A program made the position numbers and the translations under genes. A stretch of 5,691 nt of DNA from an uncultured Armatimonadota bacterium (GTDB lineage Bacteria > Armatimonadota > Armatimonadia > Armatimonadales > Armatimonadaceae). Numbering within the stretch: the first letter of the stretch is position 1; each line of letters begins with the position of its first letter. Below are positions 1 through 5,691 of this stretch, one piece after another. The stretch covers positions 1-5,691 of the forward strand of contig CAIYBQ010000406.1 in the NCBI GenBank assembly GCA_903924445.1, given 5' to 3'. The notes beneath the pieces were generated by a model. It did no database searches, was not told the origin of the DNA, and worked only from the letters and a program-made list of their open reading frames with translations.

Positions 1-508
1 CTGCGTTTTCCGGAGCTTCATATGGGTCATCGATTCCCGTGAAGCCTTTGATCTCTCCAGCCCGCGCTTTTGCGTAGAGACCTTTGACATCCCGGGCCTC
101 GCAGGCTTCAAGCGATGTCGCTACGTACACTTCGATAAAACTCCCATCAGGGAGTCTTTTGCGAACTGCATCCCGGTGTTCTCGCGCTGGTGAGATAAAT
201 GCAGACAGCACAATCAAGCCAGCATCGAGCATGAGTGCGGCAACTTCCCCGATACGCCTGATATTCTCCGCACGGTCATTTGCACTGAAGCCGAGATCCT
301 GACACAGACCAAATCGGATGTTGTCGCCATCTAGGGAATATGTATGAAGTCCCCTCGCCGTCAGTTCTAATTCAACTGCAGCCGCAATGGTAGACTTCCC
401 AGCTCCTGAGAGCCCGGTAAACCAAACGACAACGCCCCGATGTCCATTGTTCTTCTCACGGTCGACACGGGTCACCGGGTATTCTTGGCGCTGGATGTTT
501 TTACTCAC
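1..508 (-). CDS. cysC: Adenylyl-sulfate (APS) kinase CysC, 3' end cut by window edge
   Basis: Cytoplasmic kinase that phosphorylates the 3'-hydroxyl of APS with ATP to give PAPS, the substrate of CysH. I translated the strand by hand: 169 uninterrupted codons follow a GTG start at 508..506. Family motifs appear in order: P-loop GLSGAGKST (residues 32-40), DGDNIRFGL (60-68), DLGFS..DR.ENIRR (71-85), FISP (104-107), RDVKGLYAKARAGEIK (139-154) and FTGIDDPYE (156-164). Ser106 in FISP aligns with the serine that is phosphorylated in the E. coli enzyme. The family is about 200 residues long, so roughly 30 C-terminal residues lie past the left edge. The gene starts directly after the cysN TAG and in the same frame. 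A GAGG eight bases upstream supports the GTG; no ATG lies nearby in frame. It encodes a separate kinase, not a CysNC fusion. Identification is secure; only the end is unseen. Confidence 0.96.
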   Translation of the reverse strand, partial: MSKNIQRQEYPVTRVDREKNNGHRGVVVWFTGLSGAGKSTIAAAVELELTARGLHTYSLDGDNIRFGLCQDLGFSANDRAENIRRIGEVAALMLDAGLIVLSAFISPAREHRDAVRKRLPDGSFIEVYVATSLEACEARDVKGLYAKARAGEIKGFTGIDDPYEAPENA

Positions 509-1951
509 CTAAATGCCCTCGCCTTGAAAGACGCTGACATCGATGGCCTGCCAGTGCGGGTACTTTTCTCGAATCAGCTTATTGAGAGCGATTTCCTCAG
601 CAGAAACACGTGTGGTTGCCCCACCGCCGTCGAGGGATACATCCGCAGCCCCAACGTAACGAATCAAGCCCGCAGCAACCGTCGCATTGGTCAGTCGGTC
701 GATGAGAATAAAGCTTCCGGTACCTGGATGGCTGGAATACGTATCCATCGGAAGCGCCTGCTCGAGCTCGAGGGAGACAACCGCGATGTCATTCATCTCC
801 AATGTGACGGCTGGGTGGTGCTCACCGGTATTGACATCGATTCGGTAGTCGACCCAGGTCACCCGTACGGGCACCTTGCTTGTCGCAAGTTTTAGATCAT
901 AGGGCGTTCCCAGTTTCAGTTCATCAGCATCAAACCAAACGAGCTCCGCCGTCGCATTCGTCGCCACCGTCACACGTTGCCCTGTTGGCACGAGCCAGTC
1001 CCCACGGCTGATGTCAACTTCATCCTGGAGGACAACGGTAATCGCATCCCCAGCAATCGCAGCTGTTAGAGGCCCATCGAATGTATCGATTCCGGTGATG
1101 GTAGATGACCGCAGGCTTGGATAAATCGTGACTGCATCGCCAACGTGAAGGCTTCCACTCGATACCGTTCCGCTAAAACCCCGATAGTCAAGATTTGGTC
1201 GGTTGACGTATTGCACGGGAAAGCGTGTGAGCTCCCCCATCGACTTTGTAATCTGCACGGTCTCGAGAAATGGGAGCAGCGCTGGCCCGGCGTACCAAGG
1301 GCTGGCATCGGATTTTGTAACGACATTGTCGCCTTTGAGGGCACTGACGGGAAAGACAGTCGCATCGGTGATGCCGACCCGCTTTGCGAGTTTATGAACA
1401 TCCGCTTCGATTTCCCTAAAGCGTTGCTCGCTCCAGTCGACGATGTCCATTTTGTTCACGGCAACGGCAATATTGCGAATGCCAAGCAGCGAACAGATTG
1501 TGGCGTGTCGGCGGGTTTGGATTTGGACACCGTAGCGCACATCGATGAGGAGAATGGCAATATCCGCGTGGCTGGCCCCCGTGACCATGTTTCGCGTGTA
1601 CTGCTCGTGGCCAGGTGAATCCACCAGAATGAACTTGCGCGCGGTGGTGGAGAAGTAGCGATATGCGACATCGATGGTGATGCCTTGCTCACGCTCCGCC
1701 TGAAGGCCATCGACGAGCATCGCCAGCTCAAGATCCCCCTCAGCATTCACACCTTTTTGGTCACTGCGCAGCGCGGCTAACTGGTCATCATAGAGCTGGA
1801 GCGAATCATGGAGCAAACGGCCGATGAGGGTTGACTTGCCATCATCCACGGAGCCGCATGCCAGAACACGGAGCAGGCTTTTGTTTTTGTGTTGTTCGAG
1901 GTAGCCGAGGACGCCAAGGGCGTCCAGCTCGGACATTGATTTTGGTTCCAT
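509..1951 (-). CDS. cysN: Sulfate adenylyltransferase subunit 1 (GTPase subunit) CysN
   Basis: Regulatory GTPase subunit of ATP sulfurylase. It couples GTP hydrolysis to the unfavourable formation of APS from ATP and sulfate by CysD. The protein has 480 residues; E. coli CysN has about 475. The N-terminal third is an EF-Tu-like GTPase domain with P-loop GSVDDGKST (33-41), the switch segment ITIDVAYRYF (91-100), DSPGH (111-115; E. coli has DTPGH), NKMD (166-169) and SAL (203-205). Two beta-barrel domains follow, recognisable by FPVQYVNRPNLDYRGF and DEVDISRGDW. The protein ends shortly after KYPHW, as expected. The ATG follows the cysD TAA with no spacer and has GAGGGG nine bases upstream. A second in-frame ATG at codon 6 is a less likely start. 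The gene stops with TAG immediately before cysC. No truncation or lost motif is seen. Confidence 0.98.
   Translation of the reverse strand: MEPKSMSELDALGVLGYLEQHKNKSLLRVLACGSVDDGKSTLIGRLLHDSLQLYDDQLAALRSDQKGVNAEGDLELAMLVDGLQAEREQGITIDVAYRYFSTTARKFILVDSPGHEQYTRNMVTGASHADIAILLIDVRYGVQIQTRRHATICSLLGIRNIAVAVNKMDIVDWSEQRFREIEADVHKLAKRVGITDATVFPVSALKGDNVVTKSDASPWYAGPALLPFLETVQITKSMGELTRFPVQYVNRPNLDYRGFSGTVSSGSLHVGDAVTIYPSLRSSTITGIDTFDGPLTAAIAGDAITVVLQDEVDISRGDWLVPTGQRVTVATNATAELVWFDADELKLGTPYDLKLATSKVPVRVTWVDYRIDVNTGEHHPAVTLEMNDIAVVSLELEQALPMDTYSSHPGTGSFILIDRLTNATVAAGLIRYVGAADVSLDGGGATTRVSAEEIALNKLIREKYPHWQAIDVSVFQGEGI
517..520 (-). promoter_or_regulatory. Ribosome binding site for cysC
   Basis: On the minus strand GAGG (within AAGGCGAGGG) lies 8 bases before the GTG start of cysC, inside the last codons of cysN. 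It supports the GTG as the real start and suggests that ribosomes finishing cysN re-initiate on cysC. Confidence 0.65.
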
Positions 1952-2854
1952 TTAGAAGTACCCCTCGCGCTTTTTCTTTTCCATGCCAGCCTGGTCAACA
2001 TCGATGACTCTTCCTTGACGTTCGCTTGTGCGTGCCCTAAGGGTTTCCTCAACAACGGCCTCGAGTGTTGTGGCGGTGGAACGGACGGCTCCGGTCAGCG
2101 GATAGCAGCCGAGGGTGCGGAAGCGGACCATTTCATGACGGATTTCCTCACCCGGGAGGAGTTCCATTCGGTTATCGTTGACCATGATCAACACACCATC
2201 GCGCTCGACCACCGGGCGTTCAGCCGCGAAGTAGAGGGGTACCATCGGGATGTTTTCCTGGAGGATATAGACCCAGATGTCCAGCTCTGTCCAGTTTGAG
2301 AGTGGAAAGACACGGATGCTTTCACCATCGCTGATTTCGCCGTTGTAAATGCTCCAGAGCTCCGGGCGTTGGTTCTTCGGATCCCAGCGGTGGTTCCGGT
2401 CGCGGAATGAGTAGACGCGCTCCTTTGCCCGGGACTTTTCTTCATCCCGGCGCGCGCCGCCAAATGCCGCATCAAAGCCGTACTTGGAGAGCGCCTGCTT
2501 GAGTCCGATGGTCTTCATAATGTCGGTGTGCTTTGAGCTTCCGTGGATAAACGGGTTTATGCCCATCGCAACGCCATCCGGGTTCCGGTGGATCAGCAAG
2601 TCGAGGTCGTACTGTGCCGTTATCTGCTCACGGAATGCATACATTTCCTTGAACTTCCACGTCGTATCTACATGGAGGAGTGGAAACGGAATCCGACCAG
2701 GAGCAAAGGCTTTCTGCGCAAGATGCAGGAGGACACCGCTATCTTTGCCGATGGAATAGAGCATCACCGGCTTCTTAAACTCGGCGGCGACCTCCCGCAT
2801 GATGTGAATGGCTTCCGCCTCCAGCTGTTGTATATGCGTACGCAATTCGGACAT
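1952..2854 (-). CDS. cysD: Sulfate adenylyltransferase subunit 2 (catalytic subunit) CysD
   Basis: Catalytic subunit of heteromeric ATP sulfurylase; it joins ATP and sulfate into APS and pyrophosphate in the cytoplasm, together with CysN. From the ATG at 2854 the protein has 300 residues; E. coli CysD has 302. Visible features are the N-terminal QLEAEAIHIMREVAAEF helix (10-26), the PP-loop ATP site SIGKDS (34-39), LLHVDT (58-63), the conserved block GGARRDEEKSRAKER (131-145), FRDR..RWDPKNQRPELW, FRTLGCYPLTGA, and the family C-terminus SERQGRVID ending in KKREGYF. The frame also stays open upstream to a GTG at 2911..2909, which overlaps the last base of the cysG stop (TAGTG) and would give 319 residues. 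I prefer the ATG because the family's N-terminus begins there, the extra 19 residues have no recognisable motif, and the GTG lacks a good ribosome binding site. The stop abuts cysN with no spacer. Confidence 0.97.
   Translation of the reverse strand: MSELRTHIQQLEAEAIHIMREVAAEFKKPVMLYSIGKDSGVLLHLAQKAFAPGRIPFPLLHVDTTWKFKEMYAFREQITAQYDLDLLIHRNPDGVAMGINPFIHGSSKHTDIMKTIGLKQALSKYGFDAAFGGARRDEEKSRAKERVYSFRDRNHRWDPKNQRPELWSIYNGEISDGESIRVFPLSNWTELDIWVYILQENIPMVPLYFAAERPVVERDGVLIMVNDNRMELLPGEEIRHEMVRFRTLGCYPLTGAVRSTATTLEAVVEETLRARTSERQGRVIDVDQAGMEKKKREGYF
1961..1966 (-). promoter_or_regulatory. Ribosome binding site for cysN
   Basis: On the minus strand GAGGGG, within the REGYF-coding end of cysD, lies 9 bases before the cysN ATG. 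It supports the 480-residue form over a start at codon 6, and translational coupling to cysD. Confidence 0.65.
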
Positions 2855-2910
2855 CCCTTGCTTTAACCTCAACCCAAACACCGATCTTGTTGACGAGCTC
2901 TCTCGAAACA
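2855..2910 (-). other. cysG-cysD seam, the only real intergenic gap
   Basis: These 56 bases separate the cysG stop from the preferred cysD ATG. Every other junction in the window is 0 to 3 bases. The stretch is open in the cysD frame. It holds a small CGAG-AGAG-CTCG inverted repeat with a 4-bp stem and 4-base loop and no T-run, too weak to call a terminator. I see no convincing -35/-10 pair. It marks where a cysIHG block and a cysDNC block meet, so it may be a joining point or house a weak internal signal; that is inference. Confidence 0.5.
2867..2870 (-). promoter_or_regulatory. Probable ribosome binding site for cysD
   Basis: GAGG on the minus strand lies 12 bases before the preferred cysD ATG, longer than the usual spacing. 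An AAGGG touching the ATG is too close to serve. The alternative GTG start at 2911 has its nearest G-rich tract about 16 bases upstream, which is worse. This weak signal is the least certain start-site evidence in the window. Confidence 0.4.
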
Positions 2911-4299
2911 CTATTCAGCTGTGGCAACCCCATCCCCGTACCAGTGCAAATGGTTGGCTAGTGCAGCAACTTCACCAATCACAACGAGTGCAGGGCTGGT
3001 GATGCCGTTACGCTCAATCAGCTCTGGGAGCTCGCCTAAAACGCCTGAAACAACCCGCTGGGATGGCCGGGTGCCATCCTCGATAATCGCAACCGGAGTG
3101 GATGCGCATCTCCCATGTGCAATAAGCCGTTCACGGTAGAGAGGGCTAGTACCAAGCCCCATATAAACAACAACCGTCTGCTGGCTGGCGGCAAGCGATT
3201 TCCAATCAGGCTCACGGCCATCCTTGCGGGTGTGGCCGGTTACCAGCTGAATCGTCTGAGCAAAATCGCGGTGTGTGAGCGGGATGCCAGCGTAGGCGGA
3301 GCAGCCAGCGGCGGCGGTGATACCGGGAACGACTTGAAAGCGGATGCCATTTGCAACGAGGGCTTCGCACTCTTCCCCGCCACGCCCGTAGATAAACGGA
3401 TCGCCTCCCTTGAGGCGGCAGACGCGCTTGCCCTCTTTGGCAAGCTTGACCAGCAGGGTGTTGATTTCATCTTGTGGAAGCGTATGCTTACCAGCGCTTT
3501 TCGCAACGCTTATACGCTCGGCATCCCGGCGGGCAAGCGCCAGAATTTCATTGGAGACAAGGCCATCGTGCACGATGACATCCGCTTTGTGCATGCACTG
3601 CAGCGCCTTGATCGTGAGCAGCTCGGGATCCCCGGGACCCGCACCTACGATATAAACCTCCCCGGTTGCATCGGTTCCCCCTTCGAGCAGGGTCGAAAAG
3701 AGTGTGTCTGCATCAGAGCGCTTCCCCGCAGCGAGAACACCCGGAATCGGCCCCGTAAAGAACATCTCCCAAAAGCGTCGCCGCTGATCAAATGGCAGCG
3801 CATTTTTCACACGCTGGCGCATTTCTTTGGCAAACTGGCCAGCGATCGCCACCGATGCCGGTATCCACGCCTCAAGCTTTTCGCGGAGCTGGCGGGCGAG
3901 GACGGGCGCGTGGCCGCCACTGCTGATACTGATGATGATCGGTGAGCGGTCGATAATCGCGGGGAAGATAAAGCGGCTGTGCGTCGGGTCATCCACAGCA
4001 TTGACCAAAATACCGGCTGCCTCACAAGCTTTGAAAATGACATCGTTGAGCGCTTCGTCATCGGTGGCCGCGATAACGAGGCGTGCCCCTTGGATGTCCG
4101 CGACATCGAAGGCCCGCTCTATAACTGTGAGTCCAGCTTGTGCAAGCGTCGAAAATCCGTGGTCGACTTCCTCGCCGATTACTGTCACGGATGCGCCCGC
4201 TTCGAGCAGCAGCCGCGTCTTACGCAGCCCAATCTCACCCGCGCCAACGACAAGGACGGGCTGTTTGGTGACATCGATGTAAAGCGGGAGAAACTCCAC
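2911..4299 (-). CDS. cysG: Siroheme synthase CysG (trifunctional)
   Basis: Makes siroheme from uroporphyrinogen III by two S-adenosylmethionine-dependent methylations, NAD-dependent oxidation of precorrin-2 and iron insertion. The protein has 462 residues; E. coli CysG has 457, so both modules are complete. The N-terminal dehydrogenase/ferrochelatase half shows the dinucleotide-binding GAGEIGLRK (19-27), AATDDE (77-82), Asp103 in NAVDDP and Ser127 in SISSGG. Those two align with E. coli Asp104 and Ser128, implicated in catalysis and phosphorylation. The C-terminal methyltransferase half shows VGAGPGDPELLT (218-229), Asp245 in VHDGLV (aligned with catalytic Asp248), RLKGGDPFIYGRGGEE (295-310), PGITAAAGCSAY (325-336), PLTHR (340-344) and the YMGL loop (379-382). 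The GTG start lies two bases after the cysH stop and has AAGG seven bases upstream. Siroheme is the cofactor of CysI, encoded two genes upstream. No key residue is missing. Confidence 0.98.
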   Translation of the reverse strand: MEFLPLYIDVTKQPVLVVGAGEIGLRKTRLLLEAGASVTVIGEEVDHGFSTLAQAGLTVIERAFDVADIQGARLVIAATDDEALNDVIFKACEAAGILVNAVDDPTHSRFIFPAIIDRSPIIISISSGGHAPVLARQLREKLEAWIPASVAIAGQFAKEMRQRVKNALPFDQRRRFWEMFFTGPIPGVLAAGKRSDADTLFSTLLEGGTDATGEVYIVGAGPGDPELLTIKALQCMHKADVIVHDGLVSNEILALARRDAERISVAKSAGKHTLPQDEINTLLVKLAKEGKRVCRLKGGDPFIYGRGGEECEALVANGIRFQVVPGITAAAGCSAYAGIPLTHRDFAQTIQLVTGHTRKDGREPDWKSLAASQQTVVVYMGLGTSPLYRERLIAHGRCASTPVAIIEDGTRPSQRVVSGVLGELPELIERNGITSPALVVIGEVAALANHLHWYGDGVATAE

Positions 4300-4301
4300 G
4301 A

Positions 4302-5027
4302 TTACGCCTTGCCTTCAGGTTTTACGTGGAGGCCACACTCACGGACAAGCCCGCTAAAGCGCGTTTCTTCTTCCGTCATCCCGAGTGTCAGCGGACGGGT
4401 TGAGTGCGTATCCCCGATACTGACATAGCCCTGCTCAAACAGCGGGTGGTATGGCAATTCGTGTTGTTCGAGATAGCGGTGAACATCCTGCTTTGTCCAA
4501 TCGGCAATAGGCTGGACTTTGATGCGACCTGCTACGACATCGATAAATGGTGTCTCAGCACGACTGCTGGCCTGCTCGCGCCGGAGGCCGGTAAACCAGG
4601 TTGTAACCCCAAGCGCATCGAATTTGGCATCGAGAGGCGCGACCTTATTCCGATGGTTGTAGGCCTTGATGCCATCAATTCCCTGCTCCCACTGCTTTCC
4701 GTAGCGGGCTTCCTGCCACGCAGGTGAGAGCTCAGCCCGGCAAACCACGAGATTCAGGTTCAGTCTGGATGTCAGCGCATCCATAAACTGATACGTCTCG
4801 GGAAAAAGATAGCCTGTATCAACGACCACGACGGGAATTCCCGGAGCTTGCTGTGTGACCAAATGGAGCATAACTGCGGCCTGAACACCAAAGCTGCTCG
4901 TCACCACGTGCACCCCCGGTGTGTTTTCAATGGCCCATGCGACACGTTCATCCGCAGACAGCCCCAAAAGGAAGCGGTTCGTTTCCTCGAGGGCTGTGCC
5001 GGTTGACAAGTCCGCTGCGGTTAGCAC
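4302..5027 (-). CDS. cysH: Phosphoadenylyl-sulfate (PAPS) reductase CysH
   Basis: Reduces PAPS to sulfite and adenosine 3',5'-bisphosphate, using thioredoxin or glutaredoxin as electron donor, in the cytoplasm. The protein has 241 residues; E. coli CysH has 244. Visible are the nucleotide-binding SSFGVQ (44-49), VDTGYLFPETY (69-79), GLRREQ (147-152), DWTKQDVHRYL (176-186), QGYVSIGDTHSTR (199-211) and the C-terminal ECGLH (230-234), whose Cys231 is the catalytic cysteine. The protein contains only Cys96 and Cys231, so it lacks the CC...CxxC ligands of iron-sulfur APS reductases. This makes PAPS the expected substrate and fits the cysC gene downstream. The GTG start lies three bases after the cysI stop, in the same frame, with GGAG eight bases upstream. 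The stop lies two bases before cysG. Confidence 0.98.
   Translation of the reverse strand: MLTAADLSTGTALEETNRFLLGLSADERVAWAIENTPGVHVVTSSFGVQAAVMLHLVTQQAPGIPVVVVDTGYLFPETYQFMDALTSRLNLNLVVCRAELSPAWQEARYGKQWEQGIDGIKAYNHRNKVAPLDAKFDALGVTTWFTGLRREQASSRAETPFIDVVAGRIKVQPIADWTKQDVHRYLEQHELPYHPLFEQGYVSIGDTHSTRPLTLGMTEEETRFSGLVRECGLHVKPEGKA
4307..4310 (-). promoter_or_regulatory. Ribosome binding site for cysG
   Basis: On the minus strand AAGG, within the last sense codons of cysH, lies 7 bases before the GTG at 4299..4297. With GAAGG slightly further upstream it supports that GTG, which also places the family's typical N-terminus (EFLPLY) right after the start. Confidence 0.6.
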
Positions 5028-5030
5028 CTG

Positions 5031-5691
5031 TTAGGCTCCGACAATCCCGGCGCGGTGGACAAAGTCACCAAAGCGCTCACCTGCGGTTCGCTCGGCGGAA
5101 TAGCGTGCGAACAGCGCATCGGTTTCCGCGAGGATAGTCGCTTCTGTGATGTTTTCCTTGTAGAGCGTATTCAGACGTGTGCCGAGTCCATTGCCACCAA
5201 TATGCATGTTGTAACGACCGGGTGCTTTACCGACAAATCCGATTTCAGCGACGTACGGACGCCCGCAGCCATTTGGACAGCCTGTCATGCGGACAACAAT
5301 TGCATCCTTATCGATGCCATGTTTGACCTGAAGGGCTTCGTAGTGCGTGATGAGCTCCGGGAGGTAGCGCTCAGCCTCTGCCATCGCGAGTGCACAGCTT
5401 GGAAGCGCCACACAAGCCATCGAGTTTTCACGGAGCACCGTAAGCTCTCGGCCGTAGAGACCGTGTGCCCGCGCGATGTCTTCGATTTGCTTTCGGTCAT
5501 CCGGGGCGACACCGGCGACGATGATGTTCTGGTTCGCCGTCATCCGAAAATCGCCTTTGTGAACCTTTGCGATTTCAAGTAAGCCCGTCTTGAGCGAGCG
5601 TCCCGGGAAGTCCAGAATGCGTCCATTTTCGATGAAGAGCGTCAGGTGATGCTTACCATCCTCACCGGCAACCCACCCTAGGCGATCGCCC
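5031..5691 (-). CDS. cysI: Sulfite reductase (NADPH) hemoprotein beta-subunit CysI, C-terminal part
   Basis: Siroheme and [4Fe-4S] subunit that carries out the six-electron reduction of sulfite to sulfide, with electrons from the flavoprotein CysJ. I extended the frame by hand to the right edge: 219 residues are present of a family length near 570, so roughly the first 60 percent lies outside. The fragment opens with GDRLGWV and continues through LTLFIENGRILDFP, LKTGLLEIAKVHKGDF and TANQN, all typical of the NADPH-type enzyme. The four cluster/siroheme cysteines are present: ENSMAC.....C (Cys93 and Cys99 of the fragment) and TGCPNGCG (Cys138 and Cys142). Their spacings of 6, 39 and 4 match E. 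coli Cys434, 440, 479 and 483. KAPGRYN and YKENITE follow. The protein ends at FVHRAGIVGA, lacking the short tail after RAGI found in E. coli, a minor difference away from the active site. It is followed after three bases by cysH. Confidence 0.97.
   Translation of the reverse strand, partial: GDRLGWVAGEDGKHHLTLFIENGRILDFPGRSLKTGLLEIAKVHKGDFRMTANQNIIVAGVAPDDRKQIEDIARAHGLYGRELTVLRENSMACVALPSCALAMAEAERYLPELITHYEALQVKHGIDKDAIVVRMTGCPNGCGRPYVAEIGFVGKAPGRYNMHIGGNGLGTRLNTLYKENITEATILAETDALFARYSAERTAGERFGDFVHRAGIVGA
5036..5039 (-). promoter_or_regulatory. Ribosome binding site for cysH
   Basis: On the minus strand GGAG, in the last sense codons of cysI, lies 8 bases before the GTG start of cysH. The position is near ideal and confirms the GTG as start. 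Initiation overlaps cysI termination. Confidence 0.7.

Noticed and set aside
440..895. 151-codon open frame on the plus strand opposite cysC and cysN
   Set aside because: It spans the antisense of two well-supported genes and resembles no known family; treated as a shadow.
1145..1618. 157-codon open frame on the plus strand opposite cysN
   Set aside because: It lies fully within the cysN GTPase domain region on the other strand and has no independent support.
2894..2905. Small inverted repeat (CGAG-AGAG-CTCG) in the cysG-cysD gap as a terminator or operator
   Set aside because: Four-base stem with no following T-run on the transcribed strand; a terminator here would also cut off cysDNC.
2155..2905. 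Possible promoter-like sequences upstream of cysD on the minus strand
   Set aside because: No -35/-10 pair with acceptable spacing stood out by eye; any match would be no better than chance.
3842..3849. GCGATCGC palindrome, also at 5682-5689, like the HIP1 repeat of cyanobacteria
   Set aside because: Only two copies, both inside coding sequence and readable as ordinary codons; the NADPH-type CysI and enteric-type gene set do not suggest a cyanobacterium.
3115..3945. 276-codon open frame on the plus strand opposite cysG
   Set aside because: It lies wholly antisense to an intact cysG with all motifs. Its translation has no recognisable domain, and long antisense frames are common opposite GC-rich genes.
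5055..5582. 175-codon open frame on the plus strand opposite cysI
   Set aside because: It is antisense to the cysI cluster-binding region, whose cysteine motifs are clearly the coding signal.

Overview
The window is a compact block of assimilatory sulfate-reduction genes, all on the minus strand. In transcription order (right to left) they are cysI (3' part only), cysH, cysG, cysD, cysN and cysC (lacking its 3' end). Both window edges cut genes: cysI runs in from beyond the right edge and cysC runs out past the left edge. No RNA gene, mobile element, CRISPR array, repeat family, promoter or terminator could be supported. There is no gene-free stretch longer than 56 bases.

Together the genes carry sulfate to sulfide. 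CysD and CysN (ATP sulfurylase) make adenylyl sulfate (APS), using GTP hydrolysis to drive the reaction. CysC phosphorylates APS to PAPS. CysH reduces PAPS to sulfite. CysI, with a flavoprotein partner CysJ not seen here, reduces sulfite to sulfide for cysteine synthesis. CysG makes siroheme, the cofactor of CysI, so the operon encodes both a cofactor enzyme and its user. CysH lacks the paired cysteines of iron-sulfur APS reductases. It is therefore of the PAPS type, which agrees with the presence of cysC.

The proteins resemble the enteric (E. coli-type) forms closely in motifs and length. The separate CysD/CysN/CysC proteins, the NADPH-type CysI and the three-function CysG point to a proteobacterium. 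Base composition looks moderately GC-rich (mid-50s percent by eye, not computed). From memory and unchecked, a similar cysIHGDNC order occurs in Zymomonas and in some Enterobacterales, so I do not name a genus.

The junctions are very tight: 3 bases (cysI-cysH), 2 (cysH-cysG), 0 (cysD-cysN) and 0 (cysN-cysC). Three genes begin with GTG, each with a Shine-Dalgarno-like sequence inside the end of the preceding gene. The exception is cysG-cysD, where a 56-base gap or a 19-codon N-terminal extension of CysD is possible. This seam separates the cysIHG and cysDNC halves. I found no undescribed system. The points worth a second look are the single in-frame amber codon between cysN and cysC, and the cysD start.
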